A stretch of 64,000 bases of DNA from Candidatus Krumholzibacteriota bacterium (GCA_016932415.1 JAFGCX010000020.1:186001-250000), one strand, 5' to 3'. Positions 1-9,588 are shown, counted from the first letter of the stretch. A program made the numbers and translations. The notes: generated by a model from the letters alone, not told the origin.

Positions 1-11
1 AAAAAACTCCA

Positions 12-40
12 TTTCAATTTCCCGCCGGCTTGATTATAAT
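12..40 (+). promoter_or_regulatory. Possible sigma-70 promoter for the RND efflux operon
   Basis: A perfect -10 hexamer TATAAT (35-40) has a weak -35-like TTTCAA (12-17) 17 nt upstream. It would start transcription about 20 nt before the first efflux gene. The -35 matches the consensus at only half its positions, and the region lies at the window edge, so a promoter further upstream cannot be excluded. Confidence 0.4.
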
Positions 41-66
41 CTTTTATTGAATGAATCATCGGCATA

Positions 67-1518
67 ATGAAAGGATCCGGTAAGTTCAAATTGACTGTGA
101 AACTGATAATATATCTTCTTTTCATACTCATTACGGTCTCCTCGTGCGGAACCGGGCTTTTAAAACCTGGTATCGATAGCCATGCTTCCCGCCTCGTCGA
201 GATCCCTTCAACCTATGAAGGATCATTGGCAGACAGTTCATCCCCGGCAGATTTTGACAAATGGTGGACCGTTTTTCAGGATCCGGATATCGATACTCTC
301 GTAGAAGACCTGATCGAAAGAAACCTCGATATTCAGGTCGCCAGCGCGGTTATAAAGGAAATGCAGGCGAGATCGTCACAGACCCGCTCGGCGAGATTGC
401 CTTCGGTCTCACTGAACGGAAGTTACCAGCGCCAGTTGACGCCGGAAATATCGACTCCGATGGGGATCTCGGGGGGAGAAGAAACTGACTCGTATAATCT
501 ATCCGCCGCGGCTTCGTTCGAACTCGATCTCTGGGGAAAATTATCGATGGCCGATGAAGCCGCCCGCTTCGACCTTCTTTCCTCGATCGAAAACAGAAAT
601 ATTATTGTGCAGGGGATAATCTCCGAAGCGATATCGATCTATCTCCAGATCGAGGCTCTTGAAAGACGGATCGCCATATCAGAGGAGACTATCTCCAGAT
701 ATAAGAATAACGTCGAAATAATGACCTATCGTTACAACAAGGGACTGGTATCGACTCTTGAACTTCAGCAGTCGAAGCGCAATCTCGCGAGTGCTGAATC
801 GAACCTGCCACTTCTCAGGCAGGAACTCGGGATCAATCAGCAACGTCTCCGCATCATCACGGGAAAATATCCCGCGACCAGTCCACCGAAGAAACAACCT
901 GAGGATTACTTCAGAACCCTCTCCCCCGTTCCCGAAGGCCTTCCCTCAGACCTTCTTGAGAACAGGCCCGACATCAGAAGCGCAGCGGCGAGGCTTGGAG
1001 CGGCTGCCGCCAGAGTAGGCGTCGCCAGGAGCAACCTTCTGCCCAGGATCACCTTCACCGGAAATTACGGTTACGCCAGCGACCAGCTCACAGACCTGAC
1101 CGGGCCGGGGAACCTCCTCTGGAACATAATCGCTGGTATAACCCAGCCTGTCTTCAGTTCAGGAAGGCTTACCGCTGAAAAAAATGCCGCGTGGGCGAAA
1201 TATCAGCAGGAATACGTCAGTTACGCTAAAGTGATCCTTAACGCTTTCTCGGAAGTGGAAGCCGCCCTTCTCACTCGGGAGCAGCAGATCAGGAGAAGGG
1301 AAAAGGTCATTGTCTTCCTGCGCCAGGCAAGAAGCACTCAGGAAATAGCCGAAAAAAGATATCAGAGAGGGCTCATAAGCTATCTGACCGTACTCGACGC
1401 GATGCAGGCAAGGTTCATCGCCGAACAGAGTCTTGTCCTTACCGACCTTGCGATAATGACCAACAGGGTCGCCCTGCATCGAGCACTCGGCGGCAGCTGG
1501 CTGGAAGAAAAGGAATGA
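67..1518 (+). CDS. RND efflux outer-membrane factor lipoprotein (OprM/NodT/TolC family)
   Basis: Outer-membrane channel of a tripartite drug or metabolite efflux system. The N-terminus has a basic region, a hydrophobic stretch (about residues 11-24) and a lipobox VSSC with Cys27, so the protein is probably a lipoprotein. The two TolC-type repeats are visible: RYNKGLVSTLELQQSK in the first half and RYQRGLISYLTVLDAMQA near the C-terminus, plus the NodT-typical segment ENRPDIRSAAARLGAA. Length (483 aa) is normal for the family. The stop overlaps the start of the adaptor gene (1515) by 4 nt, implying translational coupling. No strong Shine-Dalgarno precedes the ATG at 67, so the exact start is less certain than the function. 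The substrate cannot be told from sequence. Confidence 0.93.
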   Translation: MKGSGKFKLTVKLIIYLLFILITVSSCGTGLLKPGIDSHASRLVEIPSTYEGSLADSSSPADFDKWWTVFQDPDIDTLVEDLIERNLDIQVASAVIKEMQARSSQTRSARLPSVSLNGSYQRQLTPEISTPMGISGGEETDSYNLSAAASFELDLWGKLSMADEAARFDLLSSIENRNIIVQGIISEAISIYLQIEALERRIAISEETISRYKNNVEIMTYRYNKGLVSTLELQQSKRNLASAESNLPLLRQELGINQQRLRIITGKYPATSPPKKQPEDYFRTLSPVPEGLPSDLLENRPDIRSAAARLGAAAARVGVARSNLLPRITFTGNYGYASDQLTDLTGPGNLLWNIIAGITQPVFSSGRLTAEKNAAWAKYQQEYVSYAKVILNAFSEVEAALLTREQQIRRREKVIVFLRQARSTQEIAEKRYQRGLISYLTVLDAMQARFIAEQSLVLTDLAIMTNRVALHRALGGSWLEEKE

Positions 1519-2726
1519 TGATAATGGGTGTTACGAAGAGACTCGGGGACCTCAGGAGATCAAGACCCCGGTTGTTTCAATTTCTCATCTCGATCGTGAT
1601 CATCGCCGTGGGAGCTTTCATCGTCGTTGTCTTGATGGCCACAAAGACAGAGGTGATAAAACGTAAGTCCAGCATTCCTGTGCCTGTCGTGAACACACTC
1701 AGGATCGAACCGGCCGCCAGGAGGATAGTTCTTACGGGAGAAGGGACTGTAAGGCCCCTGAGAATCATAAACCTTGTGCCCCAGGTCAGCGGAAAGATAG
1801 TCTCGCTCGATGACAGGTTCGCCGATGGAGGAGAATTTGCCCGGGGAGAACAACTCCTTAAGATCGAGGACACCGATTACAGGCTTGCCGTCAAATCGGC
1901 CGAATCAAAGGTCATGGACCTTGAAAGCAGACTCCAGATGGCGATCGAGGAAGCGGCGGCGGCCAGGGAAGAATGGGCGATGAGTAATAATGGAGAGGAA
2001 AAACCTCCCCCCCTTGTCGCCAAGGAACCACAACTTGCCGCCTCCAGAGCGGCTCTTTCAGCGGCGGAAGCTGAATACGAAAGAGCAATGTTGAATCTGG
2101 AAAGGACATCGATAACCGCTCCTTTCGAGGGAAGAATAAGCGCCAAGAACGCCGACATCGGCCAGTTTGTCTCGCCCGGGCAGGTCCTCGCGACGATATA
2201 TTCGATCGAGGCTGCCGAGATCACCGTCCCGATGAAAAATGATGATCTGTCATGGTTTTCAGTACCCGGATTCACTACGGAAAATGATCCGGGCAGTTGC
2301 GCTACCGTCATCGCCGAAATCGCCGGAATGGAACTTCAGTGGCCTGCCATGGTGATGCGCGCGGAAGGGTTCCTTGATTCGAGAACCAGGATGGTGAACG
2401 TGGTCGTCAGGGTCGACAAACCTTACCAGTCTACTCCGCCTCTGGCGATGGGCCTTTTTACGTCGGTAAGGATCGAAGGCAATCTTCTCGAAAATACAAC
2501 GGTCATTCCCCGCTCGAGCGTACATGAGGACAACACGGTCTGGCTTGTCGATCCGGATGGAAGGCTTAGGTTCCGCAGGGTGGAGATAGCAAGATTCGAG
2601 GGAAACGACGCGTGGATAACCTCCGGACTCTCAGCCGGCGAACTCGTCGTGACCTCCGCCGTTAAAGCAGTCACGGACAGCATGAAAGTGAATCTCCGTC
2701 CGGTGAAAGGAAAAGACGGAAAATGA
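1515..2726 (+). CDS. RND efflux periplasmic adaptor (HlyD/MFP family)
   Basis: Membrane-fusion protein that bridges the inner-membrane RND pump and the outer-membrane factor. A single transmembrane segment lies at about residues 22-42. It is followed by a barrel-sandwich (lipoyl-like) half (PQVSGKIVSLDDRFADGGEF), a coiled-coil hairpin rich in Ala/Glu (about residues 120-190), the second lipoyl half (TSITAPFEGRISAKNADIGQ) and a C-terminal membrane-proximal domain. The ATG overlaps the upstream stop (ATGA) and its own stop overlaps the pump gene start by 4 nt, so all three subunits are probably made stoichiometrically from one mRNA. Length (403 aa) is typical. Confidence 0.93.
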   Translation: MMIMGVTKRLGDLRRSRPRLFQFLISIVIIAVGAFIVVVLMATKTEVIKRKSSIPVPVVNTLRIEPAARRIVLTGEGTVRPLRIINLVPQVSGKIVSLDDRFADGGEFARGEQLLKIEDTDYRLAVKSAESKVMDLESRLQMAIEEAAAAREEWAMSNNGEEKPPPLVAKEPQLAASRAALSAAEAEYERAMLNLERTSITAPFEGRISAKNADIGQFVSPGQVLATIYSIEAAEITVPMKNDDLSWFSVPGFTTENDPGSCATVIAEIAGMELQWPAMVMRAEGFLDSRTRMVNVVVRVDKPYQSTPPLAMGLFTSVRIEGNLLENTTVIPRSSVHEDNTVWLVDPDGRLRFRRVEIARFEGNDAWITSGLSAGELVVTSAVKAVTDSMKVNLRPVKGKDGK

Positions 2727-5700
2727 ACGGACTTATCAGATGGTTCACTGAAAATCACGTCGCGTCCAATCTTCTGATGGTCTTTCTGCTTGTTGCCGGG
2801 TTCATGACGGCGCAGACGGTGAAAGTGGAGACTTTCCCCGATTTCTCTCTCGATATCATAAACATATCCGTTGAATATCCGGGAGCTTCCCCGGAAGAAA
2901 TTGAAGAATCGATCGTCCAGAGGATCGAGGAACGGATCGCCGGACTCGCCGGGATAAAAGAGATTAACTCGACCGCGCAGGAAAGTTACGGATCGGTGAA
3001 TATCGAGGTCGTCAACGGCTGGGACATAGAGAACCTTGTAAATGACGTCAAATCAGAAGTAGACCGTATCAGGACTTTTCCGGCTGAAGCTGAAAGGCCT
3101 GTCGTAAGGCAGATAGTAAGGACAAACCAGGTAATAAACCTCGCCGTGTTCGGCGACGCCGACGAGGCTACGATCAAACACCTGGCGGAAAAGATAAAGG
3201 ACGATCTGACAGAACTGCCAGGAATCACCCTTGTCGATCTTTTCGGCGTAAAGAAGGGCGAGATCCATATAGATATTTCCGAAAAGGATCTTCGGCGATA
3301 CCACCTCACTCTCGACCAGGTCGCTGACAGGGTGCGCAAGGCAAGTCTCGATCTGCCGGCGGGATCGATCAAGTCATCCGACGGTACGATAATGATCAGG
3401 ACCAAGGGAAGACGCTACTACGCGAGTGATTACACTGATATAGCTGTTATTACCGATCCCGACGGCCACAAGGTGACTCTCGGCCAGATAGCTACTCTGA
3501 CCGACGGGTTTGAGGATATCGATATCCACGTAAAGACAAAGGGAAAACCAGCGGCCTTTATTCAGGTCTACAGAGTCGCCGACCAGAGCGCGCTGAAGGT
3601 CGCGAACGAAGTAAAAGAGTACGTGAAGGAGATAGAGGAGGATCTTCCCGAAGGGATCGAGATCGTCTTCTTCGCCGACATGTCGGAGATCCTTAAAAGC
3701 AGATTGAACCTTCTGATCAGAAATATGGCCCTCGGTCTCATCCTCGTGATCATCCTTCTCAGCCTCTTCCTCAATCCGAAACTCGCGTTCTGGGTCACGC
3801 TGGGGATCCCGATATCTTTCGCCACGGCGTTGTGGCTTCTCCCCCTCTTTAACGTCTCGATCAACCTCATCTCCCTTTTCGCCTTTATACTGATCCTCGG
3901 GATAGTGGTCGATGACGCGATAGTGATAGGTGAGAATATCTACAGGAAAAGGGAAAACGGTATCGACGGGATCAAGGGCGCGGTAAGTGGAGCGGCCCAG
4001 GTATCTCGCCCCGTCATATTCGCCGTACTTACGACTATCGCGGCATTTTATCCACTACTGATGATACCGGGCGTCCGCGGCAATTTCATGCGGAATATTC
4101 CAATTGTCGTCATACTCGTTCTTCTCGGATCTCTCCTTGAATCTCTATTCATACTCCCCGGCCACCTTGCCAGAAGCAGATTCAAAGGTATAAATCATTC
4201 AGCCGGAGATAAAAGGACAAAATGGTCAGATCGAAAACTCAAGGAATTCATCAAGGGTCCATACTCACGGGCACTGCGATTCTCCCTGAAGTGGAGATAC
4301 GCGGTAGTCGCCTCCGGGATCGCGCTGCTTCTCATCACCGCGGGGATATTTCAGAGTGGCAGAATAAAATTCAGCCTCTTTCCAAAGATCGACGCGGATA
4401 ACCTCGTTTGTTCGGTAGTAATGCCGCCAAGCACCCCCGTGGAAAAGACCGAAGAGGTCCTGGCTCACATAGAGAGATCAGCGATCGAGATGGTCAGGGA
4501 GATCGATTCGAAAAGGCCGCCGAACTCGCCTTCGGTGATGGAAGAATATTTTTCACTTATCGGTGTGCATATGGGCGGAGGCGGACCGATGGGAACAAGC
4601 ACTTCAGGCGGACATCTTGCCCAGGTTCATATACAACTCCTCGAAGGTGAAAAAAGGAAGATCAAAGCATCTCTGCTTGCCAACGAATGGAGGAAGAAGA
4701 CCGGGCCGATCCCGGAAGCGAGGACTGTCAGTTTTGTCGGGCAGCTCCGCGCGATGGATTCCCCCGTCGAAGTGCACCTTTCATCGAACAATAACCAGAG
4801 CCTTCTTGAAGCTGTTGAGGCGATGAAAGACGAACTGAGCCAGTTTCCCGGCCTAATCGATATCAACGATAACTTCCTCCCCGGGAAAGATGAGCTCCAG
4901 ATGAGGCTCAAACCCTCGGCAAGGGCGCTCGGCCTTTCTCTGAACGACCTTGCCAGGCAGGTGAGAGCCGCTTTTTACGGCTCCGAAGCGTTACGGATCC
5001 AGAGAGACAAGGACGAGGTCAAGATCCTGGTGAGATATCCTGATTCCGAGAGAAAGACGCTCGACAATATTGAAAACATGAGGATCAGGACGCCCGACGG
5101 TACGGAAATCCCCTTTGCCCAGATCGCCTCCGTGAACATGAAGCAGGGATATGCCGTCATACAGCGTTCCCAGCGAAAACGGGTGATCGCAGTCACCGCG
5201 GACGTCGAGGAGGAAATCGCCAACGCCTCGGAGATAAACGCCCGGCTCGAAGAGGAAACTCTTGACCAGCTTTCGAGACGTTTTCCCGATGTCCGGTTTA
5301 TCATCGAGGGATCAGGAAAAGAGGACAAGGAGTTCATGAGTTCCATCGGGAGGTCTTTCCTTTTCGCTCTGTTTCTGATCTATGCTCTTCTTGCGATTCC
5401 CTTCAGGTCATTCTCACAGCCGATCATCGTCATGACGGCGATTCCATTTGGTATTGTTGGGGCGATCATGGGCCACATGCTGATGGGATTCGATATAAGC
5501 ATGATGAGCATGTTCGGAATAGTCGGTCTTTCGGGAGTCGTGGTCAACGACTCCCTGGTACTTATCGAAGCGACCAACAGGATAAAGGATAGCGGAAAGT
5601 CGCACTTCGAAGCGATAACCTCGGCGGGAGCGCTCCGATTCAGGGCGATCATCCTTACATCGATAACGACTTTCGGCGGATTGACTCCCATGCTCATGGA

Positions 5701-5860
5701 ACGCAGCCTCCAGGCAAAGTTCCTGATCCCGATGGCGGCCGGCCTGGGATACGGAGTCCTTTTCGCTACAGGTATAACGTTGATCCTGATACCGTGCCTT
5801 TATCTTATACTCGAAGACATCCATATTTTATGGAAGAATCTCAAATCGAGTCTCAGCTGA
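2723..5860 (+). CDS. RND efflux inner-membrane pump (AcrB/HAE1-like)
   Basis: Proton-driven RND transporter of 1045 aa, the usual length for the AcrB/HAE1 family. It starts with the typical N-terminal helix preceded by a short cytoplasmic segment (WFTENHVASNLLMVFLL). The conserved TM4 motif GIVVDDAIVIGENIYRKREN contains the two adjacent aspartates of the proton relay, and the pseudo-symmetric second half has GLSGVVVNDSLVLIEATNR. Large periplasmic porter and docking loops follow TM1 and TM7. It overlaps the adaptor stop by 4 nt. Drug efflux is likelier than metal efflux because the CusA-type Met triad context was not seen, but this was not tested by alignment. Confidence 0.95.
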   Translation: MNGLIRWFTENHVASNLLMVFLLVAGFMTAQTVKVETFPDFSLDIINISVEYPGASPEEIEESIVQRIEERIAGLAGIKEINSTAQESYGSVNIEVVNGWDIENLVNDVKSEVDRIRTFPAEAERPVVRQIVRTNQVINLAVFGDADEATIKHLAEKIKDDLTELPGITLVDLFGVKKGEIHIDISEKDLRRYHLTLDQVADRVRKASLDLPAGSIKSSDGTIMIRTKGRRYYASDYTDIAVITDPDGHKVTLGQIATLTDGFEDIDIHVKTKGKPAAFIQVYRVADQSALKVANEVKEYVKEIEEDLPEGIEIVFFADMSEILKSRLNLLIRNMALGLILVIILLSLFLNPKLAFWVTLGIPISFATALWLLPLFNVSINLISLFAFILILGIVVDDAIVIGENIYRKRENGIDGIKGAVSGAAQVSRPVIFAVLTTIAAFYPLLMIPGVRGNFMRNIPIVVILVLLGSLLESLFILPGHLARSRFKGINHSAGDKRTKWSDRKLKEFIKGPYSRALRFSLKWRYAVVASGIALLLITAGIFQSGRIKFSLFPKIDADNLVCSVVMPPSTPVEKTEEVLAHIERSAIEMVREIDSKRPPNSPSVMEEYFSLIGVHMGGGGPMGTSTSGGHLAQVHIQLLEGEKRKIKASLLANEWRKKTGPIPEARTVSFVGQLRAMDSPVEVHLSSNNNQSLLEAVEAMKDELSQFPGLIDINDNFLPGKDELQMRLKPSARALGLSLNDLARQVRAAFYGSEALRIQRDKDEVKILVRYPDSERKTLDNIENMRIRTPDGTEIPFAQIASVNMKQGYAVIQRSQRKRVIAVTADVEEEIANASEINARLEEETLDQLSRRFPDVRFIIEGSGKEDKEFMSSIGRSFLFALFLIYALLAIPFRSFSQPIIVMTAIPFGIVGAIMGHMLMGFDISMMSMFGIVGLSGVVVNDSLVLIEATNRIKDSGKSHFEAITSAGALRFRAIILTSITTFGGLTPMLMERSLQAKFLIPMAAGLGYGVLFATGITLILIPCLYLILEDIHILWKNLKSSLS

Positions 5861-5879
5861 TGAAAGTGAAGAATAACAG

Positions 5880-6695
5880 GTGATCAACTGGCATCTTAAA
5901 TGGGCTCTGATATCGCTGATCGCTTCGATCGTGGCCGGGTTCCTTGTCCGGTTCGAATCCACGAGAAGGCTCAAAACCCTGTTCCTTCTATTATCGATCG
6001 TCATCCTCGGTTTTTACAACGGCGCCTGCCCCTGCCCGATCCAGAGCCTGATGAATGTGGTCCGGATATCGACAGGCAAAAACGTGAAGTGGCAGAATCT
6101 GGTCTTCTTCATCGGCCTGCTACCGGTGACGTGGTTTTTCGGCAGGATCTATTGCGGGTGGATCTGCCATATGGGAGCGCTCCAGGAATTCATATTTCTT
6201 CCTTCCCGGTTCAATCTTTTAAGATCATCGCGCGCCCAGAAAATACTCAGATACGCGCGATACGTTTTTCTCGCAGCCCTTGTCTCGTGGGTCGCGGTAA
6301 AAAAATTCGCCGTATGGTGTCTTTACGATCCTTTTCGCGTTGCCTTCAAACTGTCGTCTTATAATCTGACAGGCTGGATCCTTCTTGGTCTTCTCCTTCT
6401 CAGTTCCCTTTTCATATACCGGCCTTTCTGCAGAGGCTTCTGCCCCATAGGCCTGATCCTGGGGTGGGTGACGAAGATCCCCGGAGCCCGCGTGATCGGA
6501 CAGAGCAAGGAATGTACGCTTTGTATGGCGTGCGCCAATAAATGCAGGATAGACGCTATCGTTCGAGATGGAAATAGTTTTGTAATGGATAACCAGGAAT
6601 GCGTCGTCTGTGGAGACTGCCTCGACGCCTGCAGAATAAACGGGCTCGGTCTTTACAGGAAGGACAGGGAACACCCAGGTTCATTTTCCTGCTGA
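5880..6695 (+). CDS. NapH/YccM/NosR-type membrane polyferredoxin
   Basis: Integral membrane electron-transfer protein with about five hydrophobic helices and a C-terminal cytoplasmic 2[4Fe-4S] ferredoxin domain: CTLCMACANKC and CVVCGDCLDAC, followed by an extra C. Membrane-border motifs CGWICHMG and CRGFCPIG are characteristic of the NapH/YccM/RdxA group, and a further CPC motif lies near residue 50. Translation begins at a GTG 19 nt after the pump gene, with only a weak upstream ribosome-binding site. The gene is therefore probably read through from the efflux operon. The redox partner is unknown, and a direct role in efflux is not implied by the family. Confidence 0.82.
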   Translation: MINWHLKWALISLIASIVAGFLVRFESTRRLKTLFLLLSIVILGFYNGACPCPIQSLMNVVRISTGKNVKWQNLVFFIGLLPVTWFFGRIYCGWICHMGALQEFIFLPSRFNLLRSSRAQKILRYARYVFLAALVSWVAVKKFAVWCLYDPFRVAFKLSSYNLTGWILLGLLLLSSLFIYRPFCRGFCPIGLILGWVTKIPGARVIGQSKECTLCMACANKCRIDAIVRDGNSFVMDNQECVVCGDCLDACRINGLGLYRKDREHPGSFSC

Positions 6696-6708
6696 AAAAC
6701 GGAATCCC

Positions 6709-7881
6709 TCAATCTTCCCCCATTATCAGGTAATCTCGCATATCGGCCTGGAGCATCCTCTCGATCTCGTCCCTGTTGCTATCATCGGTCTCTGAAAATG
6801 TAAATGCGAAGACAATGAATTTTTTAAAATCCGTCTTCCTCACTTCAAGAAGCTTTTTGAAATTGGATAGATATTCATCATATTTTATTCCCTTCACCGA
6901 AGAAGGATCAATATCAGCGGGGATCAATCCGATAACCAGGGGAAACACCTTATCCTCCCTTCCCTTGAATATGGCTGGCCAGTCCGGTGTCAGCTGCCTG
7001 AAATAATATTCGACCGTGTCTATTCCCCATGCGTGCCACGCTATATCGGTGGCGCACCATCCGGCGAACCTCATCGGATTCGCTTCTATCGGCAGGACTC
7101 TATCACCATCGACCCTGAATTCGATATGCATAGGCATATTTCTGAAATCGCCAAGGATGCCGATCTTTTCAAGATGAGGATAAAAGATCCTCGAATATTT
7201 CTTTATTATACGCATCGAAGTCAGATAGGTCCTGTCGGTGACATCGGTCTCGTCTATAAAAAGATGATGAAGGATATTGAGGATCACCGGACTGCCTCCC
7301 TCATCATAGTATAGATCGACCGCGAACTCGTCTCCGTCGATATGTTCTTCTATGATAAACCTGCCGGTGTCGAGGACTTCGCGGGGATAAAGGCCATCGA
7401 CTTTCCGTATCTCCGCGCCTATTCGACTGAGAACGAGGGGCCATTGCGCGTCTGAGATCACTTTGTGGACGCCAAGGCTGAAAAACCCTACTACAGGTTT
7501 TACTATAAACGGTTTTTTCAGGCCCGATGTGTCAAGGGAAGCGAGAGCTTCAAATGTCAGTTCCCTGAAAAAGAAATCCCTGTACTCACCGGCCAGAAGC
7601 CTCCTGAATCTTCCCTTGTCCTTGCATATATCTATCCTCTCGGGGTAACCGGTAAATGCAAGATTGTCCTCGATCCACTTGATCGAATCCTCCGAGTTGG
7701 TATAAACGAGGGGGGCTTTCTCCAGTCGCAGTTTCTCGACGATCTGTTCGGTCTCTAGTATCCTGAGATCGTACTTTTCAGAAAGGGATATCGAAAGATC
7801 ATTTGAAAGGACCGGCAGCTGCAGCCTCTCGGCCGTACCGGCAAGAAGGTCGGATACAAACGGTCTATCAAGAATAATCAT
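6709..7881 (-). CDS. ATP-grasp domain protein, probable carboxylate-amine ligase
   Basis: An ATP-grasp fold is indicated by the lysine-rich ATP-binding strand KKPFIVKPVVGFFSLGV, the central IIEEHIDGDEFAVDLYYDEG strand and the metal-binding end segment MHIEFRVDGDRVLPIEANP. Such enzymes couple ATP hydrolysis to formation of an acyl phosphate and then an amide, ester or thioester; the substrate cannot be predicted. The 390-aa length fits stand-alone ATP-grasp ligases. It is convergent with the polyferredoxin gene (13 nt between stops). No peptide substrate gene or other pathway gene sits beside it. Confidence 0.75.
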   Translation of the reverse strand: MIILDRPFVSDLLAGTAERLQLPVLSNDLSISLSEKYDLRILETEQIVEKLRLEKAPLVYTNSEDSIKWIEDNLAFTGYPERIDICKDKGRFRRLLAGEYRDFFFRELTFEALASLDTSGLKKPFIVKPVVGFFSLGVHKVISDAQWPLVLSRIGAEIRKVDGLYPREVLDTGRFIIEEHIDGDEFAVDLYYDEGGSPVILNILHHLFIDETDVTDRTYLTSMRIIKKYSRIFYPHLEKIGILGDFRNMPMHIEFRVDGDRVLPIEANPMRFAGWCATDIAWHAWGIDTVEYYFRQLTPDWPAIFKGREDKVFPLVIGLIPADIDPSSVKGIKYDEYLSNFKKLLEVRKTDFKKFIVFAFTFSETDDSNRDEIERMLQADMRDYLIMGED

Positions 7882-7967
7882 AGCTCACCATTTCCGGTTT
7901 TCATCGCCTGAAATCATGGATAATATATTCAATTACCTGAAGATTGCGAGAAAAATCGCCCGGCGAT

Positions 7968-8006
7968 AAAAGACTTCCCTGCCTCGCGCACGGGCGGGGC
8001 AGGGAA
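7968..8006 (-). terminator. Probable intrinsic terminator after the SPFH gene
   Basis: TTCCCTGCC (7975-7983) and GGCAGGGAA (7998-8006) form a perfect 9-bp stem with a GC-rich loop. On the minus strand it is followed after three bases by a short T-run (TTTT at 7971-7968). It lies 30 nt after the SPFH stop. The T-tract is short, so termination may be partial. Confidence 0.5.
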
Positions 8007-8036
8007 ATCTGTCTGGCAAGAGATCGTTCATGGAGG

Positions 8037-9026
8037 TCAGGTTCTGGCGGCTCCCTGCAGCATATCTCTTATCCCACCTATTGAACTCAGAACGCCAGTC
8101 GCTTCGTATGGCAGATATATGACCTTATTGTCCTTGCCGGAGACCATCTCCCTGAGCGTCTCGATATATTTGACCGCTATCAGGTACGTGGATGGATCTC
8201 CTCCCGATTGCGCAATTGTCTGTGTTATCTTCCTTATCGCTTCAGCTTCAGCCTCGGCTACTTTCATTCTCGCTTCAGCTTCTCCCTCGGCAATAAGCAC
8301 CTTTGCTTTTTTCTGGCCTTCAGCTTTGTTTATCTCCGACTCCCTGATCCCTTCGGCGTCGAGAATTCTCGCCCTTTTCATCCCTTCCGCCTCCAGAATG
8401 GCGGCACGCCTGTCTCTTTCCGCGCGCATCTGCTTTTCCATCGCTTCTTTGATATCTTTTGGGGGATTGATGTCCTGGAGTTCGACCCGGTTGACCTTCA
8501 CTCCCCACTTGTCGGTAGCTTCGTCAAGAATATCCTGGAGCTTTCCGTTTATCGTATCTCTCGATGAAAGAGTCTCATCTAGATCGAGTTCTCCAATGAC
8601 ATTTCTCAAGGTCGTCTGGGTCAGTTTCTCGATGGCGTTTGGAAGATTCGATATCTCATAGACCGCCTTGACTGGATCTGTAATCTGAAAATAAAGGAGG
8701 GCATTGATCTCTATGACGACGTTATCCTTGGTAATCACGTTCTGCCGCGGAAAATCGTATACTGATTCGCGAAGATCGATCCTCTTGATCTTTCTTCTCC
8801 GGACGAGCATCGTTCCGTCGGAGCCTTCCTTTCTGTATACCCATTCTATTTCCCGGGGCTTTTCAAATATCGGCCAGATTATATTGATCCCAGAACCAAG
8901 AGTCCTGTGATATTTCCCGAGCCGTTCCACTACGATCGTCTCCGCCTGTTTGACTATCTTGAATCCTCTTGAAGCGAAGACCATCACGAAGACGGCAAGC
9001 AGGACCACAACGAACAAGACTTCCAT
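8037..9026 (-). CDS. SPFH/band-7 membrane protein (QmcA/paraslipin-like)
   Basis: Stomatin-like scaffold protein with one N-terminal transmembrane helix (residues 3-20). The band-7 domain is recognisable from QAETIVVERLGKYHRTL, DLRESVYDFPRQNVITKDNV and LYFQITDPVKAVYEISN. A long alanine/glutamate coiled coil (about residues 190-270) drives oligomerisation, and the C-terminus ends with a conserved hydrophobic tail. 329 aa is typical. It lies 22 nt downstream of an NfeD gene on the same strand, the classical pairing, and both probably act in membrane microdomain organisation or membrane-protein quality control. Confidence 0.92.
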   Translation of the reverse strand: MEVLFVVVLLAVFVMVFASRGFKIVKQAETIVVERLGKYHRTLGSGINIIWPIFEKPREIEWVYRKEGSDGTMLVRRRKIKRIDLRESVYDFPRQNVITKDNVVIEINALLYFQITDPVKAVYEISNLPNAIEKLTQTTLRNVIGELDLDETLSSRDTINGKLQDILDEATDKWGVKVNRVELQDINPPKDIKEAMEKQMRAERDRRAAILEAEGMKRARILDAEGIRESEINKAEGQKKAKVLIAEGEAEARMKVAEAEAEAIRKITQTIAQSGGDPSTYLIAVKYIETLREMVSGKDNKVIYLPYEATGVLSSIGGIRDMLQGAART

Positions 9027-9048
9027 GATTTATCCTCTCCTTCCTCTA

Positions 9049-9501
9049 TCAGGCATTTCCAGCGGGTTTGTCACGATTTACCAGCAGTTTTGTTCCTTCG
9101 ACCCTCTTGACCGTTATCCTTGTTCCTTTTTCGATCCGTGTGTCGTCAATTGAGACGCCCCGCCAGTTCTCTCCACCTACCAGTACTCTGCCAGTGCCCT
9201 TCACGGGATCGATCTTCTCGACGACCATGCCTGTCTTTCCGACAAGCGCGTCGACATTCGTCTTCAACCTGCTTCCGGATTTGTGCAGATATTTCAGCAT
9301 CACCGGCCGTATACCGAAAAAAACAAGCAGGGTAGATACGGAGAATACGACTATCTGCGTCTTGATGCCGAAAGAAAGCGCGGCAAACAGACCTGTTGTA
9401 AGGCACGCGATGCCAAAACATGCAAACAAAAATCCCGGAGTAAGGACTTCTCCGATCAACAGGAGAATTCCCGCGATGACCCAGATGACCCATAAAGACA
9501 T
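9049..9501 (-). CDS. NfeD-family membrane protein
   Basis: Short NfeD form (150 aa) without the protease domain of long NfeD. Two to three hydrophobic helices occupy residues 3-75. A C-terminal OB-fold domain of about 65 residues includes DALVGKTGMVVEKIDP and GRVLVGGENWRGVS. It is the first gene of the two-gene nfeD-SPFH operon. A good ribosome-binding site (AGAGGAGGA) precedes the ATG, and a candidate promoter lies about 60-90 nt upstream. Known partners of this family are SPFH proteins, consistent with the downstream gene. Confidence 0.88.
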   Translation of the reverse strand: MSLWVIWVIAGILLLIGEVLTPGFLFACFGIACLTTGLFAALSFGIKTQIVVFSVSTLLVFFGIRPVMLKYLHKSGSRLKTNVDALVGKTGMVVEKIDPVKGTGRVLVGGENWRGVSIDDTRIEKGTRITVKRVEGTKLLVNRDKPAGNA

Positions 9502-9560
9502 GACCTATCCTCCTCTTTCTTACCTAAAATACAGCCGCCGGTGTTTTTTTATTCATTTTC

Positions 9561-9588
9561 AGGATACGAAATCACTTTTTATTGTAAA
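9561..9588 (-). promoter_or_regulatory. Candidate sigma-70 promoter for nfeD-SPFH
   Basis: On the minus strand TTTACA (-35, 5 of 6 consensus bases) is followed after 16 nt by TATCCT (-10, 4 of 6), about 60 nt upstream of the nfeD ATG. It lies in the 214-nt gap between nfeD and the dodecin gene. Confidence 0.42.
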
